A stretch of DNA of 33,458 nt from Spartobacteria bacterium (GTDB lineage Bacteria > Verrucomicrobiota > Kiritimatiellia > RZYC01): NCBI GenBank assembly GCA_009930475.1, contig RZYC01000043.1:1-33458 (forward strand). The letters run 5' to 3'. The notes beneath the pieces are model-generated. The model did no database searches. It worked only from the letters and a program-made list of their open reading frames with translations, and was not told the origin of the DNA. A program made the position numbers and the translations under genes. Of the stretch, positions 7,230-15,579 are shown piece by piece; positions within the stretch are counted from its first letter, which is position 1, and each line of letters starts with the position of its first letter.

Positions 7230-8024
7230 ATGAAAACAACCATTGAAAAACAAGATGAGGTGCTTCACACGATGCAGTTAAAGGTCGAGTGGGCGAAAAT
7301 TGCCAACGATTATCAGCAGATGATAAGCGGGTATGCTGATAAGGAATTGCCGGGATTTCGCAAAGGTCATGTACCAGCGAAGATTATAGAGAGCAGATTC
7401 GGCAAATAGATTCGGCATGATGCTATGATTGCCAGCATGAAGCGCGTTTTCGACGCCGTCGCCTATGAGCGCGGCATTTTGCCTGCGGTTGTATTGCAGT
7501 ACGAGCCCGGAGAGTATAAGCGGGGTGAGGATTTTTCATTTTCAGTAACGTACCAGGGGCATTCTGACCAGTTTGAGATACCAGATTATAAAAATCTGCC
7601 TTTTGACGAAAAACCGGAAACAGAGGAAGAGGAAGATGAACTGGCAGATAAGATTTCTGAATATCTGACGTCTGCTATGGATATTACCTTTGCCGACGTG
7701 CTCGTTGATTATGAAATGCAACAGGCACAGGGTGCGGAGCCGGTGAATGCGGCTGATCCCGAGAAGCCGCGATGCGATGCCATTGACCGATTAAAGCTCA
7801 TTCTTTTGACCAGAGAGATTGCTAAACGCGAAGATATAACGATGAGTGATGATGACTGGAAAGGTCGCGTCAGTGAAATTGCGGCTCAGTATCGTACCTC
7901 GCCTATGATTCTTGAAGCATTATGGCAGCAGCAGGGGGCTTTAGGTCGCCTGAAAACGTTGATGTTTGCCGAGCGGGTGCTGGGCAAACTGGTCAAAAAT
8001 ATTTCGGACAAAACAGAAAGTTGA
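7230..8024 (+). pseudogene. Trigger-factor-like chaperone interrupted by an in-frame TAG
   Basis: Reading from ATG 7230 gives a trigger-factor-type ribosome-binding N-domain with the signature PGFRKGHVP, then RFGK and a TAG at 7407-7409. The same frame continues with IRHDAM, FSFSVTYQ and FEIPDYKNLPF, exactly as a trigger factor N-domain proceeds, to a stop at 8024. Without the amber codon the product would be 264 residues, much shorter than the usual 430 or so: it lacks the FKBP-type PPIase domain and carries a helical C-terminal arm. The interrupted codon probably was CAG (Gln). Translation could restart at ATG 7425, giving 199 residues without the ribosome-binding signature. Alternatives are a sequencing error, readthrough or a young pseudogene. 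Confidence 0.75.
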
Positions 8025-8130
8025 AAAAATCAGTGGAAGCGAGCTTGATTGTTTTCAACATTTCGCACATGGTATCACACTTTGTAACAAATTATGCCAA
8101 TTTATAGATGATAGAAAGCGAGAGTGCGTC

Positions 8131-8328
8131 ATGGGAACAGGAAGAAAATATGCGAAAAAGCCAATGACACGTCCAGTTAAGGCTGCTGGTGACAAACTGC
8201 GTCGTCAAAAACTTCAGAAAAAGCGTCTGATTGCTTTGGGCATGGCTGAAGCTAAAGTTGAAAAGTTGAATGTTAACGAAATCCGCACGCTCTTGCAGCG
8301 TCCGGCCAAAATTGTGGCTGACAAATAG
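8131..8328 (+). CDS. Small highly basic conserved-type protein
   Basis: A 65-residue protein starting at ATG 8131, unusually rich in Lys and Arg. It has a basic N-terminal half (RKYAKKPMTRP, DKLRRQKLQKKRL) and a short helical second half (ALGMAEAKVEKLNVNEIRTLL) ending RPAKIVADK. The composition suits binding to RNA, DNA or the ribosome, but no named domain is recognised. It lies 106 bp after the trigger-factor-like gene and is followed by a strong terminator. The open frame extends further upstream in the same phase, but the residues there are Cys/Phe-rich and unlike this protein. Confidence 0.6.
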   Translation: MGTGRKYAKKPMTRPVKAAGDKLRRQKLQKKRLIALGMAEAKVEKLNVNEIRTLLQRPAKIVADK

Positions 8329-8414
8329 ACAACCCCGTCTTACCCGCGTACGACAGCGATGTGATGGAATGTTGTCGTTAATGCCGACAAATTGTAAGCC
8401 TGAAAAAATCATTT

Positions 8415-8449
8415 AAAACCCGCTGGTATTTCAGCGGGTTTTGTTTTTG
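8415..8449 (+). terminator. Bidirectional rho-independent terminator
   Basis: An 11-bp perfect stem AAAACCCGCTG (8415-8425) / CAGCGGGTTTT (8432-8442) with a 6-nt loop is followed by GTTTTTGG on the plus strand and by a T run on the minus strand (complement of 8402-8408). It serves the basic protein gene and overlaps the 3' end of the convergent fetB-like gene. Confidence 0.85.
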
Positions 8450-9237
8450 GTATTTCGGAAGATATCTTCGCGCAACATCCCGTATTCATTGAACGCGACT
8501 CGGGAACTGAGTGATATATTCAGAACCGTTGTGAGTATTTGCGCTGATAAAATGCATATCATAATTGCGATTTGATAACGAATGGCCGTCATCGGAACCG
8601 ACCCGCCCAGCATTTGTCCTGTCATCATGCCGGGAAGCGACACAATTCCTAATGTGGCCATGGTGGCTATCTGGGGAGATACTGCTGCGTGAATCGCCTG
8701 TTGTCTATAGGGGCGTGCGGCCTCGCCAGGTGATGCGCCCAGCATCTGGTACGTTAAAAACGCTTTGGGGTTATCCGCAAGGCCCCTGTAAAATCGCTCC
8801 AGAGCCAACATGTTTCCGCGCATAGAGTTGCCCAGGATCATTCCGAATACGGGAATCATATAGCGGGCATCATACCAGGGATCCGGATGGATGATTCCGC
8901 CTACAAAGAAGAGGGATATGAGCAGTGTGGACAGGGACAAGGCGGCCATTGTAACTGGGAGAAATCGTCTGAGTCGCAGACCGGATCGGGACAGCAGTGA
9001 GAAGTCCGCAACAATCAGCATGGCCAGCATCCAGAGTGCGTTAGCCCACCACTTATTCAGATCAAAGAGCATTTTCAAATAAAAACCGACAAGAAGGAGC
9101 TGTACGGTCATGCGCAGCAAAGAGAGGAGTAGATCCCGAATCATTGAGATGCCTGTCATTCGCAGAATGATCACTGGAATGGACAGAGACGCATAAAGCA
9201 GCAGCAAATCTGCCCAAGACAAATTAATGGTCTCCAT
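8431..9237 (-). CDS. fetB: FetB-type ABC exporter permease (UPF0014)
   Basis: FetB-family proteins are the membrane half of an ABC exporter linked in E. coli to iron efflux and peroxide resistance. The protein is 268 residues from the ATG at 9237, chosen because AAGGGAG lies 6 nt ahead; the longer open frame begins inside the ATPase gene. It has several membrane helices and family features such as LLRMTVQLLLVGFYL, FGMILGNSM and MTGQMLGGSVPMTAIRYQ. It overlaps the end of the ATPase gene by 14 bp, indicating translational coupling. Substrate specificity is inferred from the family. Confidence 0.85.
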   Translation of the reverse strand: METINLSWADLLLLYASLSIPVIILRMTGISMIRDLLLSLLRMTVQLLLVGFYLKMLFDLNKWWANALWMLAMLIVADFSLLSRSGLRLRRFLPVTMAALSLSTLLISLFFVGGIIHPDPWYDARYMIPVFGMILGNSMRGNMLALERFYRGLADNPKAFLTYQMLGASPGEAARPYRQQAIHAAVSPQIATMATLGIVSLPGMMTGQMLGGSVPMTAIRYQIAIMICILSAQILTTVLNISLSSRVAFNEYGMLREDIFRNTKNKTR

Positions 9238-9880
9238 CGCAGCTCCCTTCGACAGGCTGCATGGTGCCCGCCTCAATGTGGTATTGGTGCGAACTCCATT
9301 GAATCCAGTCGGCATCATGACTAACTGCCAGTACAGTCATATGCGGTTCGGACAGCAGGTCAAGAACCGTGTGTTTGCTTGCGGCATCAAGCGCGGACGT
9401 CACTTCATCGGCGAGAAAAATCCGTTTTCCTAATAGCAGGGCTCGGCCCACGGCGATCCGCTGTTTTTCGCCGCCTGAAAGAAATGGACAGGGTTTTGAC
9501 AGTATTTCGTGTTCCATTTTCAGGTGCTGCAATACGTCGCGAAGGGCCTGTTTCGACGGCGCGTTATGTCGATTTGCTTTATAGGTAAAAGGCAGAAGCA
9601 GGGCTTCCTGCACGGTCTCTGCGCCCATTTCCGGTTCCTGCCCGATGAAGGCGATGCGATTACGCACTTCGCGTGCCGAAGAGGCCTTCACTTCCAGTCC
9701 GTCCACTGAAATATATCCGTGGTGCGGTATGGCCGCCATAACGGCCATCAACAATGTTGATTTTCCGCAACCGGAGGCGCCCGTCAGCAGTGTTTTATTC
9801 CCTCTGCTGATGGTCATATGGGGAATGCTAAGTATGCGCTGATTACCTCGCCACAACGCTACCGAATCCATCGTGATCAT
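9224..9880 (-). CDS. fetA: FetA-type ABC exporter ATP-binding protein
   Basis: The ATPase partner of the FetB-like permease. From ATG 9880 it has 218 residues with Walker A GASGCGKST (34-42), a Q-loop (FIGQEPEMG), signature LSGGEKQR (134-141), Walker B IFLADE (154-159) and the switch His in VSHDADW. The frame is open to 10099, but the first 73 residues do not look like an ABC domain, and 9880 has GGAG before it, so the shorter start is preferred. It is first in the two-gene operon and divergent from the NYN-like gene. Confidence 0.85.
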   Translation of the reverse strand: MITMDSVALWRGNQRILSIPHMTISRGNKTLLTGASGCGKSTLLMAVMAAIPHHGYISVDGLEVKASSAREVRNRIAFIGQEPEMGAETVQEALLLPFTYKANRHNAPSKQALRDVLQHLKMEHEILSKPCPFLSGGEKQRIAVGRALLLGKRIFLADEVTSALDAASKHTVLDLLSEPHMTVLAVSHDADWIQWSSHQYHIEAGTMQPVEGSCDGDH

Positions 9881-10052
9881 TTTTTCTCCAGCTGTGCGGA
9901 TTGTCTGCTGTCGGCCAATACAGGAAAGAGTTATTTTCGCAGATTTGCCATACATTTCGAGCACAAAAGAAAAAAACATGGTAAAGCACTTGCAGTTTAA
10001 TGACTGCATCTCTATGTTTACTTTCAATCGGGTCTGTTTTGTATTTATGCAA

Positions 10053-10066
10053 TGCGTTGCAACGCA
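10053..10066. promoter_or_regulatory. 14-bp perfect palindrome between divergent genes
   Basis: TGCGTTGCAACGCA is a perfect palindrome in the 293-bp gap between fetA (minus) and the NYN-like gene (plus). Its place suggests an operator for either gene. No known regulator motif is recognised. Confidence 0.35.
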
Positions 10067-10173
10067 GCTGATTACGGGATTTGCGCGACGGTAGTGCAAA
10101 TACGGATCGGGCGATTATTGTGATCATCGTGCACATCGCCCTCGTAAACGATCAAATAAACCAAGGAGTAGAC

Positions 10174-10836
10174 ATGAGCTTCCTGAAATCTCTGACCAAA
10201 ATGTTCAGCGGAGGCCAGACCACGTCATTCAATAGTCCGTACTGCATTGTCGATGCAGCCACATTGGACTCGGAAAAAGGGGAACGACTGAAACTCAACC
10301 CCAAGAATCAAATGGACATATTACGCAGATTGTCCCGTTTCGCCAGTAAAGAAAAACTGGAAATGGGTGTTGTTTTCGAAGGGAAACCATTGCGGGATGC
10401 ACCACCTCGTGAGAAGTATCAGAATATCATGGTATATTACGCAGAAACACCTGCAAATCTGACCGTCGTTTTCAATGACGTTGTTCGTATGGCCAGCAAA
10501 TCCGTGATGGTGGTAACATCCAATGCGGAGCTTGAAAACGCGGTGCGCGCCGGTCGATCTGTCGGATTTTTACATGGTTCAACAATGCGTAAGGCATTGG
10601 ACGCCAACGGTTGTGAAGTGGGCGAACCGTCAAGAACTGGAGGGCGGTATCCACGTCGTCGTCCGCAGGGCGGCGGATCCCAGCGCAATTCATCGCGCAG
10701 AGATCGTGGTGACAGAGGCGATCGTGGCGATAGAAACGATCGTGGTGACCGCAGTAAGCGGAGCAATCCAGAAAAGATGCAGGAAAACGCTTCGGAAAGC
10801 ACTGATGTGGTGAGCAACTTGATTGACGCCATCTAA
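10174..10836 (+). CDS. NYN/PIN-like domain protein with Arg-Gly-Asp-rich tail
   Basis: The start at ATG 10174 is fixed by AAGGAG five nt ahead, giving 220 residues. Residues 20-145 resemble the NYN (YacP-like) branch of PIN nucleases: CIVDAAT (Asp27), VVFEGKPLRD (Glu69), MVYYAET (Glu91), VVTSNAELENAVRAG and LHGSTMRKAL. In this branch the third motif is usually TSD; here it is TSN (Asn117), so catalysis is uncertain. The tail (about 155-197) is a low-complexity Arg/Gly/Asp segment with RGD/RND repeats, typical of RNA-binding disordered regions, encoded by an 18-bp tandem repeat. It is a single gene with its own terminator. RNA binding or cleavage is inferred. Confidence 0.6.
   Translation: MSFLKSLTKMFSGGQTTSFNSPYCIVDAATLDSEKGERLKLNPKNQMDILRRLSRFASKEKLEMGVVFEGKPLRDAPPREKYQNIMVYYAETPANLTVVFNDVVRMASKSVMVVTSNAELENAVRAGRSVGFLHGSTMRKALDANGCEVGEPSRTGGRYPRRRPQGGGSQRNSSRRDRGDRGDRGDRNDRGDRSKRSNPEKMQENASESTDVVSNLIDAI
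10702..10750 (+). repeat. 18-bp tandem repeat coding for the RGD tail
   Basis: GATCGTGG recurs at 10702, 10720 and 10738 with an exact 18-bp period inside the NYN-like gene, encoding DRGDRG/DRND units. Such repeats readily change copy number by slippage. Confidence 0.8.
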
Positions 10837-10862
10837 CTGCGTGCGAACACACATTATTAATT

Positions 10863-10893
10863 AAAGCGGCGGGATTTCCTGCCGCTTTTTTAT
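10863..10893 (+). terminator. Rho-independent terminator of the NYN-like gene
   Basis: AAAGCGGC / GCCGCTTT stem around a short internal segment followed by a T run (TTTTTTATTT), 26 bp after the stop codon. Confidence 0.85.
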
Positions 10894-10994
10894 TTGCATA
10901 CACATATGGAGAACCGAGTGGCGGAAGGTTGCTGGTTTTTGTGGTTCATTTTCGAACCTTGACCGATGTATGAATACATATATGTGGCAATATT

Positions 10995-11040
10995 GTCATG
11001 ACGTATCATGCGCATGTATTATTTAACAACTTGTATACAA
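10995..11040. promoter_or_regulatory. Cluster of palindromes upstream of the amt promoter
   Basis: Three perfect palindromes lie 38-83 bp upstream of the sigma-54 -24 box: GTCATGAC (10995-11002), CATGCGCATG (11007-11016) and TTGTATACAA (11031-11040). Sigma-54 promoters need an upstream activator, so these are candidate enhancer sites. None matches the NtrC consensus as remembered. Confidence 0.35.
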
Positions 11041-11077
11041 ATAGGATGAACGATATTTCATACGTGTGCAACCTTTT

Positions 11078-11092
11078 TGGCACACTCCTTGC
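11078..11092 (+). promoter_or_regulatory. Sigma-54 (RpoN) promoter of amt-glnK
   Basis: TGGCAC-N5-TTGC, with the invariant GG (11079-11080) and GC (11091-11092) exactly 10 bp apart, matches the -24/-12 consensus without mismatch. It lies 63 bp before the amt start codon, so the expected leader is about 50 nt. Control of amt-glnK by RpoN and a nitrogen-responsive activator is well established in other bacteria. Confidence 0.85.
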
Positions 11093-11155
11093 GACAATGA
11101 CTGGCAACATGCATGATGGTTATGGTTATTCACGTCTACAAGGAGTTATCACACG

Positions 11156-12520
11156 ATGAAAATGAAAAAGCAGTTCTGGTTGCTTATCGCAGCAGTTATG
11201 TTGGGAGGGGGTCTCCCGGTGTTTGCAGAAGAGGCCGCTCCGGTGGCCGAATCGACGGATCAGGCGATGTTTGTCGTCAATAATTTATGGATGTTAGTGG
11301 CCACTTTTTTGGTGTTCACGATGCATCTGGGCTTTGCCACGTTAGAGGCTGGCTTGGCCAGAGCAAAAAATACGGTCAACATTCTTTTCAAAAATACGGC
11401 GGTGGTGGCCATCGGGCTGTTGACCTATACCATCATGGGATTTGCATTGATGTATCCGGGAGAAAGTAACTGGATGCTTGGTAAATGGATTGGATTTGCC
11501 GGATTTGGTATAGGAACTGGGCCCGAAGGGCTGACGGCGGCCTATAATCACTCCTTCACGTACTGGACTGATTTTCTTTTTCAAGGCATGTTTGCGGCTA
11601 CGGCGGCAACGATTGTTTCCGGTGCAGTGGCGGAACGTATCAAGCTCAGCAGTTTTCTCGTTTTTTCTTTCGTATACGTGATGATCGTCTACCCCATCGC
11701 CGGATCATGGGGCTGGGGCGGCGGCTGGCTTGCCGGTATGGGATTCCATGATTTTGCAGGATCTACCTTTGTTCATTCTGTTGGTGGCTGGGCTGCTCTG
11801 GTTGGTGTGGCGATGCTTGGTCCCCGCGTCGGGAAATATGTGCGAGGGGTTATCCGTCCGATTGTTGGACACAGCATGCCTTTGGCGACGATTGGGGTCT
11901 TTCTGCTGTGGCTCGGCTGGTTCGGATTTAATGGCGGCTCTGTGCTGTCGGCTGATCCGGGAGCGGTATCCTATGTATTTGTCACCACAACGCTGGCGGC
12001 GGCGGCGGGTATCTTCGGTGCTATGATTACATCGTGGAACGTGCAGCACAAACCTGACTTATCGATGGTGCTCAATGGTTGTCTTGCCGGTTTAGTCGGC
12101 ATCACTGCCGGTGCAGACTGCGTGTCTGTGGTATCGGCCATAATTATTGGAGCCATTGCCGGGGTTGTCGTGGTATTGGTGAGTATTGGTATTGATCGTT
12201 TTCTGAGGCTTGATGATCCTGTTGGTGCGCTTTCTGTCCATCTTATTTGTGGCATATGGGGAACGCTGGCTGTGGGCATCTTTGGTTCCTTTGCCTGGGA
12301 AGACGGTAAAATGGTTCCTGCGTCGTATTCACTGTGGACGCAGCTTTTGGGTGTAATTGTAGTGGGAGTCTTTTGCCTGCTTGCAGCGGCAGCTATATTT
12401 GCTACCATCAAAGCCGTCATGGGAATCCGCGTGCATGCCGATGAAGAACTGGTTGGACTGGATATCAGTGAACATGGAATGGAAGCATATGGCGGATTTC
12501 AGATCTTCAGCAATGAATAA
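11156..12520 (+). CDS. amt: Ammonium transporter
   Basis: Amt proteins are trimeric inner-membrane channels for ammonium. The 454-residue protein has a signal peptide ending near VFAEE (residues 1-25) and about 11 membrane helices. It has the conserved [13 protein letters not shown] segment (Asp199, His207), the second pore histidine in [10 protein letters not shown] (His362), and a C-terminal cytoplasmic tail with [17 protein letters not shown] that contacts PII. It is expressed from the sigma-54 promoter at 11078 and followed after 23 bp by the PII gene that gates it. AAGGAG precedes the ATG; an alternative ATG lies two codons later. Confidence 0.95.
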   Translation: MKMKKQFWLLIAAVMLGGGLPVFAEEAAPVAESTDQAMFVVNNLWMLVATFLVFTMHLGFATLEAGLARAKNTVNILFKNTAVVAIGLLTYTIMGFALMYPGESNWMLGKWIGFAGFGIGTGPEGLTAAYNHSFTYWTDFLFQGMFAATAATIVSGAVAERIKLSSFLVFSFVYVMIVYPIAGSWGWGGGWLAGMGFHDFAGSTFVHSVGGWAALVGVAMLGPRVGKYVRGVIRPIVGHSMPLATIGVFLLWLGWFGFNGGSVLSADPGAVSYVFVTTTLAAAAGIFGAMITSWNVQHKPDLSMVLNGCLAGLVGITAGADCVSVVSAIIIGAIAGVVVVLVSIGIDRFLRLDDPVGALSVHLICGIWGTLAVGIFGSFAWEDGKMVPASYSLWTQLLGVIVVGVFCLLAAAAIFATIKAVMGIRVHADEELVGLDISEHGMEAYGGFQIFSNE

Positions 12521-12543
12521 TCAGCGCAGAAACGGAGTTAAAA

Positions 12544-12885
12544 ATGAAACTTATCACAGCATATATCCAACCCGAACGGCTGACCCATGTGAAGCAGTCG
12601 CTGTATGAATCACAGGTTTACAAGCTTTCTGTGACCAATGCACTGGGATGCGGGCAGCAGAAGGGGTACACTGAAACATACCGCGGTGCGGAAGTGGAAG
12701 TGAATCTGCTGAAGAAAATTCGCATAGAAATTGCCGTTAACGAAGACTATTTACAGGCCACCATAGATGCTCTTATCAAGGGTGCCCGTACAGGCAATAT
12801 TGGTGACGGAAAAATATTTGTAACGACACTGGATGAATGCATTCGTATCCGCACGGGTGAGACGGGGTCGGATGCCATCGGATAA
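12544..12885 (+). CDS. glnK: PII nitrogen regulatory protein (GlnK-like, Val at position 51)
   Basis: PII proteins sense ATP/ADP and 2-oxoglutarate and plug the Amt channel when nitrogen is plentiful. The 113-residue sequence aligns without gaps to the family numbering: the T-loop runs [21 protein letters not shown]. Tyr46 and Arg47 are present, but the residue uridylylated by GlnD in enterics, Tyr51, is Val. Control by GlnD-type uridylylation is therefore unlikely, and the protein probably acts through ligand binding alone. It is co-transcribed with amt and ended by the terminator at 12916. Confidence 0.93.
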   Translation: MKLITAYIQPERLTHVKQSLYESQVYKLSVTNALGCGQQKGYTETYRGAEVEVNLLKKIRIEIAVNEDYLQATIDALIKGARTGNIGDGKIFVTTLDECIRIRTGETGSDAIG

Positions 12886-12915
12886 CGTATTTATGTAGCG
12901 CCTCCCTCCCATATA

Positions 12916-12945
12916 AAGTGGCATCGGTTCGATGCCGCTTTTTTA
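12916..12945 (+). terminator. Rho-independent terminator of amt-glnK
   Basis: AAGTGGCATCG / CGATGCCGCTT stem (one G-T wobble) with a 3-nt loop, followed by TTTTTT. Confidence 0.85.
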
Positions 12946-12957
12946 TGGGCGCATATA

Positions 12958-14184
12958 TCAACTCATCTGGGTAACCTGAAAGAGCTGGTGCTCCAGTCGA
13001 TCGATGCTGTGTTCCCAGTCGAAAAGTTCTGCCACCATACGGTATCCATTCTCAGCGACGCGTCTCGCATACTGCTCATCGTCCAGCAGCACACTGACAC
13101 ACTGCGCCATAAACGGTACAGTGTCTGCCAAAAGGCAGTTTTCCCCCACCATGGCCGGTAGCCCGTGCATGCCCAGTGATGTGGACACAACGGGGATTTT
13201 CATCGCCATGGCCTCGATGACTTTTTGGCGAATGCCGCCGCCCAGACGCACTGGATTGATGAATACGGCACCTTTCGCTAAGTATTTTTTCGGATCTGAT
13301 ACCCAGTTTGTAATCACGACCCGGGGATCATTGTTCGCCAATCGTGTCATGCTGCGGGTTGGATTCGGCCCCACAATCTGAAACGTCAGATTTTCATGAC
13401 GTTCCCGCAACAGCGGCCATCCTTTTTCCAAAAACCATATCACGGCATCTTCGTTGCTTTTATCGGCATAATTTCCCGTAAATAAGATCGAGTTTTCTCT
13501 TTTCAGAGGTTCTGTTTCATCGGGTACGGGAGTTGTGTCGGCTCCACTTGGAACGATAGCAATGCGCTGATCCGGTATATGGCTCTGAATCCAGAACTCC
13601 TCTTGCTGGGTTAATACGAAAATGTAGTCTGCACAGGCGTAGAGTCTTAATTCGTAGCGTTGAACGCAGCGCGACAGGTAGGAGTAAAAGTAACTGTAGA
13701 GGCTCCACGATTTTCGGCTTAACTCGCGGAAAAGCAGGGTTACGCTCCGATGTGACGAGATGACTCTCCGTGTCGCGGGCAGATACCGATTATGAAAAAA
13801 GATTCGTCCCATGTTTGTAAATTCGGCGATAACTACGTCGTAGTGATCATGTTCCACCATTGATCCCACTTCGCGCTGCATGGCCGTTATCGCCCGTCGC
13901 GATCCGGTAGACTTGATGTTATCCGATAAAAGAGGCAGCCACGCGTGTGCGACCCGTTTTTTATTCGGGACAGAAACCAGTCGTAAATCAAACAGGAAAG
14001 AACGCAGGTCGGTGGTGTATTCATCCGGCTCCTGACGATAAAAACAGGCCAGTCCCACGTCGTGACCCCGAGCTGCCAGCCGTCGAATGCGCTCATACAC
14101 AATGGCATGAGATCCAGCCATTCCGTCATAAGGCAGCGTATTCGATAAAAACAGAATTTTCATGGGGCGAACATACCTGTTCAT
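12958..14184 (-). CDS. GT4-family glycosyltransferase
   Basis: A GT-B glycosyltransferase of family 4. The start motif MKILFLSNTLPYDGMAGSH is typical of the N-terminal nucleotide-fold domain. The C-terminal domain has ILFTGNYADKSNEDAVIWFLEKGWPLL, FQIVGPNPTR, and the donor-binding NPVRLGGGIRQKVIEAMAMKIPVV with its conserved Glu. Such proteins add sugars to lipids or polysaccharides at the cytoplasmic face; donor and acceptor cannot be told. The coordinates use ATG 14184 (408 residues). A second ATG at 14163 begins the family motif and is equally plausible, as neither has a clear RBS. It stands alone between the amt and sulfur operons. Confidence 0.88.
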   Translation of the reverse strand: MNRYVRPMKILFLSNTLPYDGMAGSHAIVYERIRRLAARGHDVGLACFYRQEPDEYTTDLRSFLFDLRLVSVPNKKRVAHAWLPLLSDNIKSTGSRRAITAMQREVGSMVEHDHYDVVIAEFTNMGRIFFHNRYLPATRRVISSHRSVTLLFRELSRKSWSLYSYFYSYLSRCVQRYELRLYACADYIFVLTQQEEFWIQSHIPDQRIAIVPSGADTTPVPDETEPLKRENSILFTGNYADKSNEDAVIWFLEKGWPLLRERHENLTFQIVGPNPTRSMTRLANNDPRVVITNWVSDPKKYLAKGAVFINPVRLGGGIRQKVIEAMAMKIPVVSTSLGMHGLPAMVGENCLLADTVPFMAQCVSVLLDDEQYARRVAENGYRMVAELFDWEHSIDRLEHQLFQVTQMS

Positions 14185-14349
14185 GGGAGGGAACGCTAGG
14201 AATTTGTTGGATAACCGGGCGTTTCACCTGTCATTGCTGCAATAGCTGTGTTAAAAGGGACAGGAAGTAGGACGAATTCAACAAAAGAGCTTTAAACATA
14301 TTTAAATTTGTGAAAAGATAATCGCTGTTTTGATAAGGAGTCACACTTT

Positions 14350-14577
14350 ATGAGTACGTCTAGAATAAATCTTTGCGATGAGATTTGCCCTTTTGTGGTG
14401 GTCGATATTGTCCGGGAATCATTAAAAATGCCAGCTGGTTCGACACGCACGTTTATTGTTGACGATCCCCTGGCGATCAAATCTGTTCCTGAAGAGCTGG
14501 AGGAGCATGGTGGTTTTTCTGTTACTGTGGAAAAACATGAAGATGGCTGGATGATCACCGTTGTCCGCGCTGAATAA
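14350..14577 (+). CDS. TusA/SirA-like sulfur carrier protein
   Basis: A 75-residue member of the TusA superfamily, whose conserved cysteine carries sulfur as a persulfide. The motif is ICPFVVVDIVRESLKM with Cys13-Pro14; the usual CPxP has become CPFV. The next conserved part, GSTRTFIVDDPLAIKSVPEELEEHG, fits the family. AAGGAG precedes the ATG. It is the first gene of a tight operon with two YeeE-like membrane proteins and a sensor kinase. TusA-like carriers beside YeeE transporters are known to accept imported sulfur (thiosulfate), so this is the likely role. Confidence 0.85.
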   Translation: MSTSRINLCDEICPFVVVDIVRESLKMPAGSTRTFIVDDPLAIKSVPEELEEHGGFSVTVEKHEDGWMITVVRAE

Positions 14578-14596
14578 TCACAATAGGGGACTGTAT

Positions 14597-15034
14597 ATGA
14601 AGCGTTTGCTAACTCAAATGAATACAGCTTCTTTTTACGCGGCATGTTTTGCGGTGCTGAATGTAGTTATGTATTTGACCATTAAAAAATTCTGGATTGG
14701 CGGAAGCAGTTTTCTTCCGATGGTTGGCATCACAGGGCCTGACAAGGCCTTTCTTTTTGCTTTTGTTGTCAACATGGGGGTGGTTGCCGGTTCGTTTATT
14801 GGTGCGACCACCAGTGGGGAGTTCCGTTTTCGTATGCCGAAGAAAAAAGTGCTGCTGCGTTCTGTCTTCGGCGGATTTCTCATTGGTATGGGCGTGACTG
14901 TATGCCCGGGAACCTGCACGACGGCTTTTGTCACTGGCATGCCGATGCTGTCGGTTGCGTCCTTTCTTTCTGCTGCCGGGATTTTTATTGGTGGATATAT
15001 CACCTATTCAATCAGAACAAGAGGGAGAAGATGA
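14597..15034 (+). CDS. YeeE/YedE-family sulfur transporter, half 1
   Basis: A 145-residue membrane protein with about four helices, belonging to the Sulf_transp (PF04143) group. YeeE imports thiosulfate through a pathway lined by conserved cysteines. Here they appear in VTVCPGTCTTAF (Cys103, Cys107), beside GGFLIGMG. Full-length E. coli YeeE has about 350 residues; this is a half-size form and the next gene encodes the other half. The ATG at 14597 has AGGGGA before it and begins 20 bp after tusA. Its stop overlaps the next start (ATGA). Substrate is inferred from the family. Confidence 0.85.
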   Translation: MKRLLTQMNTASFYAACFAVLNVVMYLTIKKFWIGGSSFLPMVGITGPDKAFLFAFVVNMGVVAGSFIGATTSGEFRFRMPKKKVLLRSVFGGFLIGMGVTVCPGTCTTAFVTGMPMLSVASFLSAAGIFIGGYITYSIRTRGRR

Positions 15035-15579
15035 GCTTTACAACGCTACTGGTTGTGGGATTCCTTTTCGGGATCGGGTTTGGCTACTTTGTTCAACGGG
15101 CGGGGCTATGCTTTGCACATGGACTTACGGAAGTCTATATGGGTATGGGAAAGCGCATATTCCGACTGTTTTTTATCATTTTTATTATTACCAGTATCGG
15201 ATTTCTGGCCTCCGCGATGGTGCGCCCCGGACTTGGACTGAAGGCGGTTGGACAGATTCGCGGACATGGTTTTTTTAATGTTTTATCTGGGATGCTCTTT
15301 GGTGCCGGTATCGTACTGAATGGTGGATGTATCCTCGGCACATTACGGCAGATAGGGGAAGGTAATATGACCTTTCTCATCGTTCTGGTATCCTTTATCC
15401 CTGGTATGGCGGTCGTGGTTTATGGATTGGATCCCCTGTTTTTGACAGCTTCAAAAGAGGCCAATGTTCTGCTGCCGTCGTTGTTTCAGTGCAATGGCTG
15501 GTTTGTTACCGGGGCGTTGGTCATTCTGTGTATTGCAGGGCTGCGGGCAGTGATGGTGCAAACGAATAAGAAATCATGA
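15031..15579 (+). CDS. YeeE/YedE-family sulfur transporter, half 2
   Basis: A 182-residue membrane protein, partner of the preceding half. It carries the conserved cysteines of the family in [19 protein letters not shown] (Cys27) and [17 protein letters not shown] (Cys100), within about five membrane helices. The start ATG overlaps the previous stop by 4 bp, and its own stop overlaps the kinase start by 4 bp, so three genes are translationally coupled. The two halves probably form one transporter passing reduced sulfur to the TusA-like carrier. Confidence 0.87.
   Translation: MSFTTLLVVGFLFGIGFGYFVQRAGLCFAHGLTEVYMGMGKRIFRLFFIIFIITSIGFLASAMVRPGLGLKAVGQIRGHGFFNVLSGMLFGAGIVLNGGCILGTLRQIGEGNMTFLIVLVSFIPGMAVVVYGLDPLFLTASKEANVLLPSLFQCNGWFVTGALVILCIAGLRAVMVQTNKKS

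Noticed and set aside
7407-7409. TAG read as a sense codon in this organism
   Set aside because: At least the kinase, neuB, the small membrane protein gene before the carbamoyltransferase and the basic protein gene end with TAG at expected positions, so a general reassignment is not supported.
11971-12420. A 149-residue minus-strand frame within amt
   Set aside because: It is antisense to a conserved membrane gene and rich in Thr/Pro/Ala from reversed hydrophobic codons.
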